Positions 35,321 through 41,991 of a stretch of DNA of 41,991 bases are shown piece after piece. The DNA lies in NCBI GenBank assembly GCA_938082635.1, contig CALLLI010000352.1, positions 1 to 41,991 on the forward strand. Reading direction: 5' to 3'. Within the stretch, counting starts at the first letter, position 1. The number at the start of each line of letters is the position of its first letter. Both the position numbers and the translations under genes were made by a program. This DNA is from an uncultured Verrucomicrobiales bacterium (GTDB lineage Bacteria; Verrucomicrobiota; Verrucomicrobiia; Verrucomicrobiales; DEV007). Below the pieces are notes generated by a model, which had not been told where the DNA came from, searched no databases, and worked only from the letters and a program-made list of their open reading frames with translations.

Positions 35321-35975
35321 ACTTCCCAAGAAGAATCTTCGGTAGCTGGCCCGTATCGCGGAGATGCTTGACCAGTTTGTGCCCCCCTTCGGGGTGTTCA
35401 TGAAGCGTGATGTGATCTCGATTAGCGAGGTTTTGCCCATGAATGCGATCAAGCACATGCGTGGACGCATAGTGGACATCCGCACGCCAATGGCCATTCT
35501 CGGGTAGCGCCGCAAGGTCGAAGTGGCGTTCTGAGAAAAGCGTTCGCATGTAGGTGCGATAGATCAGGCCCTTCCATCGCCGGTCGCGGTGTTTCCAGCG
35601 AAGCCGAGGACCAATGAACGTTTGGGGCGCAAAGGCGACAGCACGCGAATCGCCAATCAACGAAGCAAAGAGGATCGCTGCGAAGCCTCCCATGGAATTG
35701 CCCACCATGACCGTTTCGTCCGGCGCATAGCGCTCGATAATCTCCGTGAGACATCGACGGGTTCCCTCAAGATCTTTAGAAATACCGGGAAGACCGGCAT
35801 GGTACCAAGATTGTTTAAAATCCCTAACAAAGATCCGATTATGATCGAGAATCTTCGAAGATTGATAGAATTCGAAAGGAGGCATGACGATCCCCGAGGC
35901 AATGCCGCCGAAGATAATAAACAACTTCTGAGACCCTTCGACAGGTTCTTCTAGGATGGGATCTTGATCGCCCAT
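35316..35975 (-). CDS. Alpha/beta hydrolase-fold protein
   Basis: This 219-residue cytoplasmic protein has the nucleophile elbow GNSMGGFAA (Ser94) after the strand TVMVGN, and a C-terminal HEHPEGGHKLVKHL with the likely catalytic His199. An early strand KLFIIFGGIASGIVMPPFEF and the segment IFVRDFKQSWYHAGLPGIS are consistent with the fold. The size and motifs recall small esterase-like proteins found beside glycan or capsule genes, but no substrate is apparent. It starts 3 bases after the sulfotransferase stop, so both are probably one operon. Confidence 0.75.
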   Translation of the reverse strand: MGDQDPILEEPVEGSQKLFIIFGGIASGIVMPPFEFYQSSKILDHNRIFVRDFKQSWYHAGLPGISKDLEGTRRCLTEIIERYAPDETVMVGNSMGGFAAILFASLIGDSRAVAFAPQTFIGPRLRWKHRDRRWKGLIYRTYMRTLFSERHFDLAALPENGHWRADVHYASTHVLDRIHGQNLANRDHITLHEHPEGGHKLVKHLRDTGQLPKILLGKS

Positions 35976-35978
35976 CAG

Positions 35979-36854
35979 CTAGCCTCGAACACGCCCAAGG
36001 TAAGCCCGCATTTGGAAATGCTTGCGAATCTTGGTCTCAAATTTCTTGAAGGAGAAGCCACCTCCAGCGGAGCGACAGGGAAACTCTTTACTCTCGATAC
36101 CTTCTAGCACTTTCCTCCAGCCATCATCTTTCTCGTAGCCCCAAGCGATGATATCCCGAGCGAACTCCGGGTATTTCTCAATCTCGGCCTTCACACGCGG
36201 CAGATGTTCACGCCAGCCTTGCTGCCGTTTCGTATCGATGGGCCGCACGCCACCGAGGGCATTCTTAGATTTCTCTGAGGGATTGGCGATCTTCTCATAC
36301 CCAGTAAAGTCATGCTTCTTCTCCAGCATCGGGAAACGCTGAACGATCCGCGCTTGGACCTCATCTGGCGCGGCAGTGAGGTCCTCGTAGGAGACGAGAA
36401 GGAAGCGATCGTGATCTTGGAGAGCTTCAGCAGCGACCTGGCAACTCTTCCATTCCAAGTAGTTGCAGAAGTACATGCCTTGCTTGGATTTATGAATGCT
36501 AGACACAACCGCCCTAGGATCACGGTAAAGACACATAACAATCAAGTTAGGATCTCCCAGAAGGAGCTTCATGATATAACGGATATCCGTCGGCTTCTTG
36601 CTGAAGTAAGACTGAGCGTCCGACGGAGCCGGCGTGAAGATGCTCATCTCGTGTTCACAGAAGCCATCATTCTGAAAACACACCGCCATGAGCTCAGCCA
36701 GGAGAGTCGTTCCGCTACGCGGGCAACCCACGATGTGAAGTCGTTGTTGGGGCGACGAGTTGATTTCAGGGTCGGTCTCCATGGCGGGGCGCGTCCCGAG
36801 CAAAGCGCCCCAGCGAGATGGAATCAAGTATTGAAGTGACCTGCCAGTTGACAT
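35979..36854 (-). CDS. Sulfotransferase family protein
   Basis: This protein of 291 residues from the ATG at 36854 (an ATG at 36782 is a possible alternative) is a PAPS-dependent sulfotransferase. The 5'-phosphosulfate-binding loop LHIVGCPRSGTTLLAELM is close to the N-terminus, and the 3'-phosphate-binding motif is MCLYRDPRAVVSSIHKSK. RFLLVSYEDLTAAPDEVQAR is the usual following strand. It would transfer sulfate from PAPS to a hydroxyl of a glycan or lipid. It is divergent from the LPS-kinase-like gene, with a 27-base gap, and upstream of the hydrolase, suggesting sulfated cell-surface sugars. Confidence 0.88.
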   Translation of the reverse strand: MSTGRSLQYLIPSRWGALLGTRPAMETDPEINSSPQQRLHIVGCPRSGTTLLAELMAVCFQNDGFCEHEMSIFTPAPSDAQSYFSKKPTDIRYIMKLLLGDPNLIVMCLYRDPRAVVSSIHKSKQGMYFCNYLEWKSCQVAAEALQDHDRFLLVSYEDLTAAPDEVQARIVQRFPMLEKKHDFTGYEKIANPSEKSKNALGGVRPIDTKRQQGWREHLPRVKAEIEKYPEFARDIIAWGYEKDDGWRKVLEGIESKEFPCRSAGGGFSFKKFETKIRKHFQMRAYLGRVRG

Positions 36855-36881
36855 CTTTGAGCAAATCCTCAGGCTGGGCGG

Positions 36882-38294
36882 GTGGCACGTTCTGAACCTA
36901 ACGGATCGACAGCGGCAGTGAACACGAATCACCAAGACTCTACGTGGGTGGTGGAAGAGGCTGCGGCCAACGAGTTCGAGCCGGGAAGCACCGTCACGTT
37001 GTCATTAGTGGACCGTTTGCGATTCCTGCCAGGGAAACGGGCCGTTTGGAAAGCTCAAGAGGCAAACGGGGCCGTTCTATTCAAGGCCTACGACGTGCAT
37101 CCGAAACAAACCCGCGATGCCGAGCGAGAATGGAGCATGGCAAAAAAGCTGGCCAATGCACGCCTGAAGGTAGCGAAGCCTCTGTTCAAGGCTCGCCATG
37201 CAGATGGCCGTGTGGGGGTGGCGTTCGCATTCCTTCTCGATGGAGAAACTCTCCACACGCGCGTCGAGGCCGATACCTTACGCGAGCTCTTTCGACTCGT
37301 AGCGGCACAGCACGACGCAGGCTTCTATCAAACAGACAACCATCTAGGCAACTACCTAGTGACCAAAGATGGCGTCACGATGTTAGATCCAGGAACATTC
37401 CAATCCTCCAACAGCTCACTAAGCGAGAATGAGCGCCTACGGAATCTTGCCATCTTGTGCGCGACCATTCCGTTGCAGAATCGCAGCCTGATGGGCCAGG
37501 CATTATCGAGCTATTTCGAAGCTAGTTCAGCCATCGACGACAGCCCATCGATCAGAAATTCATTAGCAAAGGCGACCAGAAAAGCAGCGAACACGCGCTT
37601 ACGCCGATACATAAAAAAGACCTACCGCACCTGCACCGAGTTTATCTATGAGCACAACAAAGGACACAGCTGGTTAGCATGCCGCGATCTCTCGCCCACT
37701 CTAGCAAAAAAGCTTCGCGAGCGACCCAACTCCTTCTTTGACGGCCAGCCACTTCTGAAAGATGGGAACACCTGCACCGTCGTTAGATTAATCCATGAGG
37801 GAGCCCCATTCGTTTTGAAACGCTACAATCCCAAGGGACTTGGCTACCGATTGAGGCATGCTTGCTCAATGCCACGTGCCCTGCGGAGTTGGAGCCATGG
37901 TCATGCGCTACGATCGTTTGGCGTGTCTACGCCACGCCCGCTGGCTTGCTACAGCATCTATGATGGCAATTTCCTGAGAGAGGCCTATTTGCTCATGGAA
38001 GAAGTGGACGGGATTTCTCTTCATGAGAGCCCAAATCCGGAGAGCATGGCCCATGCGTATGCCTCTCTTAGAGAAGAGCTCCAACTCTTGCAGGCAACCC
38101 ACGGCGACATGAAAGCGAGCAACTTCATCGTGGCAATGGACGATACACTGACATTGATCGACTTAGATAGCTTCTGCTTTCATCGAACAAGCTGGAGCTA
38201 CCAACGTCACGCAGCTAGGGATCGTAAGCGCTTCCTGAAAAACTGGCGAGACACCCCAGAGGCACTCTCCGCCTTCCGTTACGCACAGGCATGA
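36882..38294 (+). CDS. Tandem-domain LPS kinase-like protein (PA5006 type)
   Basis: This 470-residue protein contains two kinase-fold domains of the WaaP/InaA-like LPS-kinase group. Domain 1 (about 30-215) has K68 in VLFKAYDVHP, a catalytic-loop-like AAQHDAGFYQTDNHLGNYLV (about 141-160) and VTMLDPGTF (Asp169). Domain 2 (about 285-440) has K313 in PFVLKRYNPKG, LLMEEVDGISL, the catalytic loop ATHGDMKASNFIV (Asp409) and the metal motif TLIDLDSF. Both appear complete. Pseudomonas proteins of similar size and architecture lie in LPS-core loci. The start is GTG at 36882. It overlaps the glycosyltransferase gene by 4 bases (ATGA). Confidence 0.8.
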   Translation: MARSEPNGSTAAVNTNHQDSTWVVEEAAANEFEPGSTVTLSLVDRLRFLPGKRAVWKAQEANGAVLFKAYDVHPKQTRDAEREWSMAKKLANARLKVAKPLFKARHADGRVGVAFAFLLDGETLHTRVEADTLRELFRLVAAQHDAGFYQTDNHLGNYLVTKDGVTMLDPGTFQSSNSSLSENERLRNLAILCATIPLQNRSLMGQALSSYFEASSAIDDSPSIRNSLAKATRKAANTRLRRYIKKTYRTCTEFIYEHNKGHSWLACRDLSPTLAKKLRERPNSFFDGQPLLKDGNTCTVVRLIHEGAPFVLKRYNPKGLGYRLRHACSMPRALRSWSHGHALRSFGVSTPRPLACYSIYDGNFLREAYLLMEEVDGISLHESPNPESMAHAYASLREELQLLQATHGDMKASNFIVAMDDTLTLIDLDSFCFHRTSWSYQRHAARDRKRFLKNWRDTPEALSAFRYAQA

Positions 38295-39391
38295 AATTCG
38301 CCATCTTCCTTCAGCACTACTTTCCATTCGGTGGTCTCCAGCGAGACGCCCTGCGTCTTGCCGAGACAGCGCAAGCGGCAGGCTACTCCCCCACGCTGAT
38401 GGTCTCGACCTGGGACGGCGCGAAGCCAGCCACCATTCCTGTGATCGAACTCCAGACCGGAGGCCTAACAAACCACGGAAAGGCACAACGCTTTACACAA
38501 GCTTGTCAGAAACAACTCGCCGATTTCGACACGAGTATCGGCTTTCACCGGGTGCCCGGAGCGCCCTTTCATTTCTGTGGTGACGCTTGCCTTGCCGAAC
38601 GATTCATCAGAAGCGGCAAGTCCCCGTTGGCCAAATTTCTCCCGCGCTACCGATCCCAGCTTCACAACGAGCGCGCCGTCTTCGGCACTGACGCACACAC
38701 GCACATCCTCTTTCTCGCCAAGAAGGAGATTGAAGACTATCAGCATCACTACCAACTCAACGGAACCCGTTTCACGTTGCTACCTCCTTGGCTCCGCAAA
38801 CCCGACACTTTCGCGGAGACACGCGATGCCGTTCGTACTCGCCTCCTGCAAGAGATCGGAGTTAGAGACACGGACAAGGTCCTGCTGTTCGTCGGTTCAA
38901 ATTATCGTCTCAAGCGGCTCGATCGAATTATCGACGCACTATCATTAATCGACGAATCAATTCATCTTGCTGTGTGCGGCACAGACGCCTTTGCCCCGAT
39001 ACAACGACAAGCTGAAGCACTAAACGTCTCTGCCCGAGTCCACGCGCTCGGCGCTCGCACTGACTTGCCAGCCTGGATGCTGGCAGCAGACCTACTGGTG
39101 CATCCGTCAAAGCGCGAAACTGCCGGCATGGTGCTGACAGAGGCGCTTAGCTACGGTCTTCCCGTCACCTGCACGACATGCTGCGGATACGCGCCTCATG
39201 TGGCCGAGGCAGGCGGAACACTCCTAAGCGAAGCCTGTCCGCCAGAGGAACTGGCAGAGACCATGCACCAGATGTTAAGCAATTTGACACACCTTCGGGC
39301 GCAAGCGCTCCAATGGTCCGCAAACCCCGAACTCTATCGGACTGCTGATATTATTCTGGCTAAGATGCGGCAGGATGCCGACAGACCTTAA
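38291..39391 (+). CDS. Glycosyltransferase family 4, WaaG-like
   Basis: This 366-residue GT-B fold enzyme resembles WaaG, which adds the first glucose to the LPS heptose core. The N-terminal part has FLQHYFPFGGLQRDALRLAE and TSIGFHRVPG, where WaaG proteins have similar motifs. The nucleotide-sugar-binding half contains KVLLFVGSNYRLKRLDRIID and the signature LLVHPSKRETAGMVLTEALS followed by YGLPV. It is translationally coupled to the upstream tandem kinase gene (ATGA), supporting a role in LPS core assembly. The donor sugar cannot be read from the sequence. Confidence 0.88.
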   Translation: MKFAIFLQHYFPFGGLQRDALRLAETAQAAGYSPTLMVSTWDGAKPATIPVIELQTGGLTNHGKAQRFTQACQKQLADFDTSIGFHRVPGAPFHFCGDACLAERFIRSGKSPLAKFLPRYRSQLHNERAVFGTDAHTHILFLAKKEIEDYQHHYQLNGTRFTLLPPWLRKPDTFAETRDAVRTRLLQEIGVRDTDKVLLFVGSNYRLKRLDRIIDALSLIDESIHLAVCGTDAFAPIQRQAEALNVSARVHALGARTDLPAWMLAADLLVHPSKRETAGMVLTEALSYGLPVTCTTCCGYAPHVAEAGGTLLSEACPPEELAETMHQMLSNLTHLRAQALQWSANPELYRTADIILAKMRQDADRP

Positions 39392-39393
39392 GA

Positions 39394-39720
39394 CTAAACG
39401 AGGGCCTTCAGCTTGGAAGCCATCCCTTCCTGATTGAGCCCGCCAGTGACGCGCTCCTTCTCTTCTCCACCACTGAAGAAGATCAGCGTAGGCATCGCGC
39501 GAACGGAGAGTTTCACCGCGAGATCACGGTTATCATCGACGTTCACTTTGCAAATCTTAGCCGTGTCACCGAGCTCCGCCGCAAGGGCTTCAACCACTGG
39601 GTTGAGCTGTTGGCAAGGACCACACCAGGGAGCCCAGAAGTCCAAGAGGACAGGCACGGAAGACTGGGTGACCTCCGCATCAAAATTATCTCCGGTGATG
39701 GTTACAATAGAATCAGCCAT
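39394..39720 (-). CDS. trxA: Thioredoxin
   Basis: This 108-residue protein is a cytoplasmic thioredoxin with the active site FWAPWCGPCQQLNPVVEALA (WCGPC), the cis-Pro loop VRAMPTLIFFSGGEE, and the buried Asp in VPVLLDFWA. It reduces protein disulfides. Its end lies two bases from the end of the convergent glycosyltransferase gene, with no clear terminator between them. Confidence 0.96.
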   Translation of the reverse strand: MADSIVTITGDNFDAEVTQSSVPVLLDFWAPWCGPCQQLNPVVEALAAELGDTAKICKVNVDDNRDLAVKLSVRAMPTLIFFSGGEEKERVTGGLNQEGMASKLKALV

Positions 39721-39791
39721 GCCTACCTAATGGCGGGCATGGCTGACGATGCAAATCGAAATGTAGGCTAGGCGGAGTTCGCCAGTCCGGA

Positions 39792-39869
39792 CTAAATCAC
39801 GCCTTTCGACATCAACTCGAGAACGAGAACGACGACGGCGAGAGCAAATACGAGTAGTGCTTGGAGCAT
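39792..39869 (-). CDS. Possible 25-residue membrane peptide
   Basis: An ATG at 39869 opens a 25-codon frame ending at TAG (39794-39792), giving MLQALLVFALAVVVLVLELM followed by SKGVI. It is a single hydrophobic helix. The sequence is strikingly like the C-terminal TM tail of the adjacent protein (ILAFIVCLVLLAIELMTFLQ), including the shared ELM, and it follows that gene by 25 bases. No good ribosome binding site is seen. It may be a real microprotein or a duplicated tail. Confidence 0.4.
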   Translation of the reverse strand: MLQALLVFALAVVVLVLELMSKGVI

Positions 39870-39894
39870 AGTCTTTTGAAAGTTGGGTGGTTTT

Positions 39895-40452
39895 CTAGGC
39901 TTGGAGGAAGGTCATCAACTCGATGGCGAGTAGCACGAGGCAGACAATGAACGCCAAGATAGCGATTGGCGTGATGAGACCACCATCATCGTCATCATCA
40001 ATGACGGAACTGGCAGTCACCCCGCTAAGCGTGGGGGCCTTAGGAAGAGAAGGTGCTGCTTGAAGCTTAACCGTGGCCTTGGGCAGAGGTGCCGTCTTGC
40101 CAGGGGCCACTTTCTTCGCTGGACCTTTGGCCACAGGTGCCGCCTTCTTCGCGGATGGAGCACCAGGAGCTTTGATGGATGGAGCACCAGGAGCTTTTGG
40201 AACGCCGGGAGCTTTTGGAACGCCGGGAGCTTTGACGGCTGGCGCCTTCGGAGCTGACGGTGGCTTCGGCGCAGATGCTGTCGGCGGCTTTGGCGCTGCA
40301 GGCGGCTTGGCTCCACCAGGCGCTGGTGGCGCGCCATCAGGCTTGGCTTTGAGCGTGATCCTCACCGTCTCCTTCTTCAGAGGGACCGTGGTGGTCTTAT
40401 CTGTGCTGGGAGGTGTTGGTGGCTTCGGCGGCTTTGGTGTGTCGTCACTCAT
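39895..40452 (-). CDS. Pro/Ala/Lys-rich protein with C-terminal membrane anchor
   Basis: This 185-residue protein is mostly low complexity: an acidic start, a short ordered-looking motif (PLKKETVRITLKAKPDG at about 24-40), a long Pro/Ala/Lys region with KAPG and PKAP repeats (about 40-150), an Asp stretch (VIDDDDDGG), and one C-terminal TM helix (ILAFIVCLVLLAIELMTFLQ). It would be tail-anchored, with the basic flexible arm in the cytoplasm unless exported. Similar proteins with the KKETVR motif occur in related bacteria, but no function is known to me. The frame is intact despite DNA repeats within it. Confidence 0.75.
   Translation of the reverse strand: MSDDTPKPPKPPTPPSTDKTTTVPLKKETVRITLKAKPDGAPPAPGGAKPPAAPKPPTASAPKPPSAPKAPAVKAPGVPKAPGVPKAPGAPSIKAPGAPSAKKAAPVAKGPAKKVAPGKTAPLPKATVKLQAAPSLPKAPTLSGVTASSVIDDDDDGGLITPIAILAFIVCLVLLAIELMTFLQA
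40153..40234. repeat. Short tandem repeats within the Pro/Ala/Lys-rich gene
   Basis: Two near-identical 24-base units (GGATGGAGCACCAGGAGCTT plus TGAT) are followed directly by two 18-base units (GGAACGCCGGGAGCTTTT). Unit lengths are multiples of three, so gain or loss keeps the reading frame and varies the number of Lys-Ala-Pro-Gly motifs. Confidence 0.75.
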
Positions 40453-40588
40453 TCCTAAAAATTTGGTTGGGTCTTTGATTGGGGCTGGAAAGCCCGCTGA
40501 TGTAGCGTTCCGCCGACTTCGTTGTCAACGGTTTCTTTTTATACTAGTCCTAAGTTGCCAGAGGCGGCTTCTCGCGGACGCTGTCTTC

Positions 40589-41716
40589 ATGGCTAAACCG
40601 AACTCGGTCGTCGAGCTGCTCCAGGCGCTGGTGAGAATCCCAAGCGTTAATCCTTTCGCGCTCGATTCAGCTTCGCAAGCTTACCTAAGGGAGGGCAAAT
40701 GTGCCAACTTTCTTGCCGAATTTCTCCAAGATTTGAGAGCAGAGGTCATTCTCGAAGAAATCGAGCCGGATCGACCCAACGTGATCGCCCATTTCCCTGT
40801 AGATAACCCGGGCAAACCCAAGGTGTTACTCGGACCACACATCGACACCGTCTCTATCCAGGGAATGACGATCGATCCCTTCGCTGCGGAGATCCGCGAC
40901 GGAAAACTCTACGGACGCGGCGCTGCCGACACCAAGGGCACCATGGCCGCCATGCTGTGGGCTCTGAAGGAACTTGGTCCCGAGGGCATCGCGAAACTTC
41001 CCGTGGAAGTCACCTTCGTCGGGTTCATGGGAGAGGAGAATAGCCAGCCCGGCTCGCGACACTTTGCCGAACACCACCCCGATTACGACTTCGCGGTCAT
41101 CGGCGAGCCGACCGAGATGGACGTCGTCTACACACACAAAGGCACCACCTGGGCCCAACTCATCGCGACGGGAAAGTCCGCGCACGGTTCGCGGCCGGAG
41201 CTTGGGGACAATGCTATTTTAAAACTCGCGCGCGTCTTGGATCATTTGGACCGAACATTCCAACCCATCTTAGACACCTTCACTCATGATGTGCTCGGTC
41301 GCTCGACCATGAACATCGGTCAGATAAGCGGAGGCATTCAGCCTAACATCGTCCCTGATCACGCCACGGCCAATTTAGACTTCCGCCTCACACCTGAACT
41401 CACCGAAAGAGGTCTGTTAGGCTTGCTCCGCGACCACGTGCCCGATGACATCGAGATCAAGGTCAGTCTCGAATGCCTGCCATTGAACACCGACCCCGAC
41501 CATCCCATGGTCAATGCGCTCGCCGCCGCAGGAAGTGGCAAGAAAGTAGGCGCTCCGTGGTTCTGTGATGCGGCACACTTGGCAGCCGTCGGGATTCCTG
41601 CGGTCGCAGCGGGCCCGGGCTCGATCGATCAAGCCCATACCGAAGACGAATGGATCAGCATCGAATCACTCGAAGAAGGCGTGAATTTCTATCGCGGTTT
41701 TCTCGAAACGTGCTAG
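40589..41716 (+). CDS. M20-family metallopeptidase/deacylase
   Basis: This 375-residue enzyme of the M20 family (ArgE/DapE/CPG2 group) hydrolyses amide bonds with a two-zinc centre. Metal ligands are in LLGPHIDTV (His), GRGAADTKGTMAAML (bridging Asp), GFMGEENSQPGS (catalytic Glu and ligand Glu), VIGEPTEMD (ligand Asp/Glu) and the final His in SIDQAHTEDEWISI. A dimerisation domain inserts near THKGTTWAQLIATGKSAHGS. ArgE-like acetylornithine or DapE-like succinyl-diaminopimelate activity is possible, and the substrate cannot be decided. The ATG at 40589 follows a 136-base gap from the divergent Pro-rich gene. The gene lies 9 bases before proS. Confidence 0.88.
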   Translation: MAKPNSVVELLQALVRIPSVNPFALDSASQAYLREGKCANFLAEFLQDLRAEVILEEIEPDRPNVIAHFPVDNPGKPKVLLGPHIDTVSIQGMTIDPFAAEIRDGKLYGRGAADTKGTMAAMLWALKELGPEGIAKLPVEVTFVGFMGEENSQPGSRHFAEHHPDYDFAVIGEPTEMDVVYTHKGTTWAQLIATGKSAHGSRPELGDNAILKLARVLDHLDRTFQPILDTFTHDVLGRSTMNIGQISGGIQPNIVPDHATANLDFRLTPELTERGLLGLLRDHVPDDIEIKVSLECLPLNTDPDHPMVNALAAAGSGKKVGAPWFCDAAHLAAVGIPAVAAGPGSIDQAHTEDEWISIESLEEGVNFYRGFLETC

Positions 41717-41725
41717 CCAGCTAGC

Positions 41726-41991
41726 ATGGCCAAGCAGAACAAGACCGCGATCAGTCCCACCCGCGAAGAGGACTTTCCTCAATGGTATCAACAAGTCGTC
41801 CGCGCTGCGGATCTCGCCGAGAATTCAGAAGTCCGCGGGTGCATGGTCATCAAACCTTGGGGCTACGGCATGTGGGAACGTATCCAGCAGCAAATGGACC
41901 GGATGTTTAAAGACACCGGCCATGAAAACGCCTACTTTCCCCTGCTCATTCCGCTAAGCTACTTGGAGAAAGAAGCGGAACACGCCGAAGG
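41726..41991 (+). CDS. proS: Prolyl-tRNA synthetase, N-terminal part
   Basis: The first 88 residues of a class II prolyl-tRNA synthetase run to the window edge. The start [20 protein letters not shown], then [19 protein letters not shown] and [19 protein letters not shown], match the archaeal/eukaryotic-type (ProS type 3) enzyme, which occurs in some bacteria, rather than the long bacterial type with an editing insertion. It charges tRNA-Pro. It follows the M20 gene by 9 bases. Confidence 0.93.
   Translation, partial: MAKQNKTAISPTREEDFPQWYQQVVRAADLAENSEVRGCMVIKPWGYGMWERIQQQMDRMFKDTGHENAYFPLLIPLSYLEKEAEHAE

Noticed and set aside
39784-39793. Ten-base palindrome AGTCCGGACT as a terminator or operator
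   Set aside because: It is short, has no loop or T-tract and overlaps the stop of the possible 25-residue peptide; such palindromes are expected by chance.
40153-40234. CRISPR-like direct repeats
   Set aside because: The units are adjacent without spacers, lie in a coding frame and encode Lys-Ala-Pro-Gly motifs.
40073-41716. 547-codon open frame giving the M20 enzyme a Gly/Ala-rich N-terminal extension
   Set aside because: The extension is the antisense of the Pro/Ala/Lys-rich gene. The ATG at 40589 gives a standard M20 N-terminus.

Overview
The window fits a Gram-negative member of the Planctomycetota-Verrucomicrobiota-Chlamydiota group, most likely Verrucomicrobiota. Three things point there: a PSCyt1/DUF1549/DUF1553 gene paired with a DUF1501 gene, an alternative complex III gene set joined to a cytochrome oxidase, and lipopolysaccharide-core genes that imply a true outer membrane. 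The placement is inferred from gene content, because no rRNA gene is present.

Layout. 1-2740 is a decaying accessory patch: a partial gene end, a broken PKD/carbohydrate-binding surface-protein gene and an FkbM-type methyltransferase interrupted by an in-frame TGA. 2902-7554 (minus) holds the DUF1501 and PSCyt1-DUF1549-DUF1553 pair. 7621-11025 holds mscL (minus), then ruvA, an ATP-grasp-like gene and waaP (plus). 11086-13250 (minus) is a two-gene unit of a ketoacyl synthase and a LpxL-like acyltransferase.

13458-33121 (minus) is the core of the window: about 19.7 kb of tightly spaced genes, all on one strand, carrying a respiratory chain from quinol to oxygen. In transcription order: actA-actB-actC-actD-actE-actF (alternative complex III), a small membrane protein, CcoN-like and CcoO-like subunits, a membrane-anchored monohaem cytochrome c, oxidase subunit I, subunit III with a very large insertion, subunit IV, two small membrane proteins, subunit II, haem O synthase, SCO1, a SCO paralogue without the copper cysteines, and a DUF420 protein. 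A perfect 11+2+11 bp inverted repeat lies just upstream of actA.

33351-35320 is a second decaying patch: a broken lipoprotein gene joined to a broken beta-repeat gene, an intact glyoxalase-fold gene, and a frameshifted small membrane-protein gene. 35316-39391 is a surface-polysaccharide region: alpha/beta hydrolase, sulfotransferase, tandem-domain LPS-kinase-like protein and a WaaG-like glycosyltransferase. 39394-41991 holds trxA, a possible 25-residue membrane peptide, a Pro/Ala/Lys-rich tail-anchored protein, an M20 peptidase and the start of proS.

Most notable: the CcoN-like protein, read by motif against canonical CcoN, keeps one low-spin haem histidine but has lost two of three CuB histidines and both helix-X histidines, so it should not be an oxygen reductase. 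With the CcoO-like protein and the small cytochrome, it sits between alternative complex III and a normal aa3 oxidase. Together with the roughly 300-residue insertion in subunit III (predicted periplasmic) and the cysteine-less SCO protein, this suggests a modified electron-transfer path or supercomplex. No CRISPR array, tRNA, rRNA, insertion sequence or phage gene was recognised. No stretch over 300 bases lacks a gene or gene remnant.
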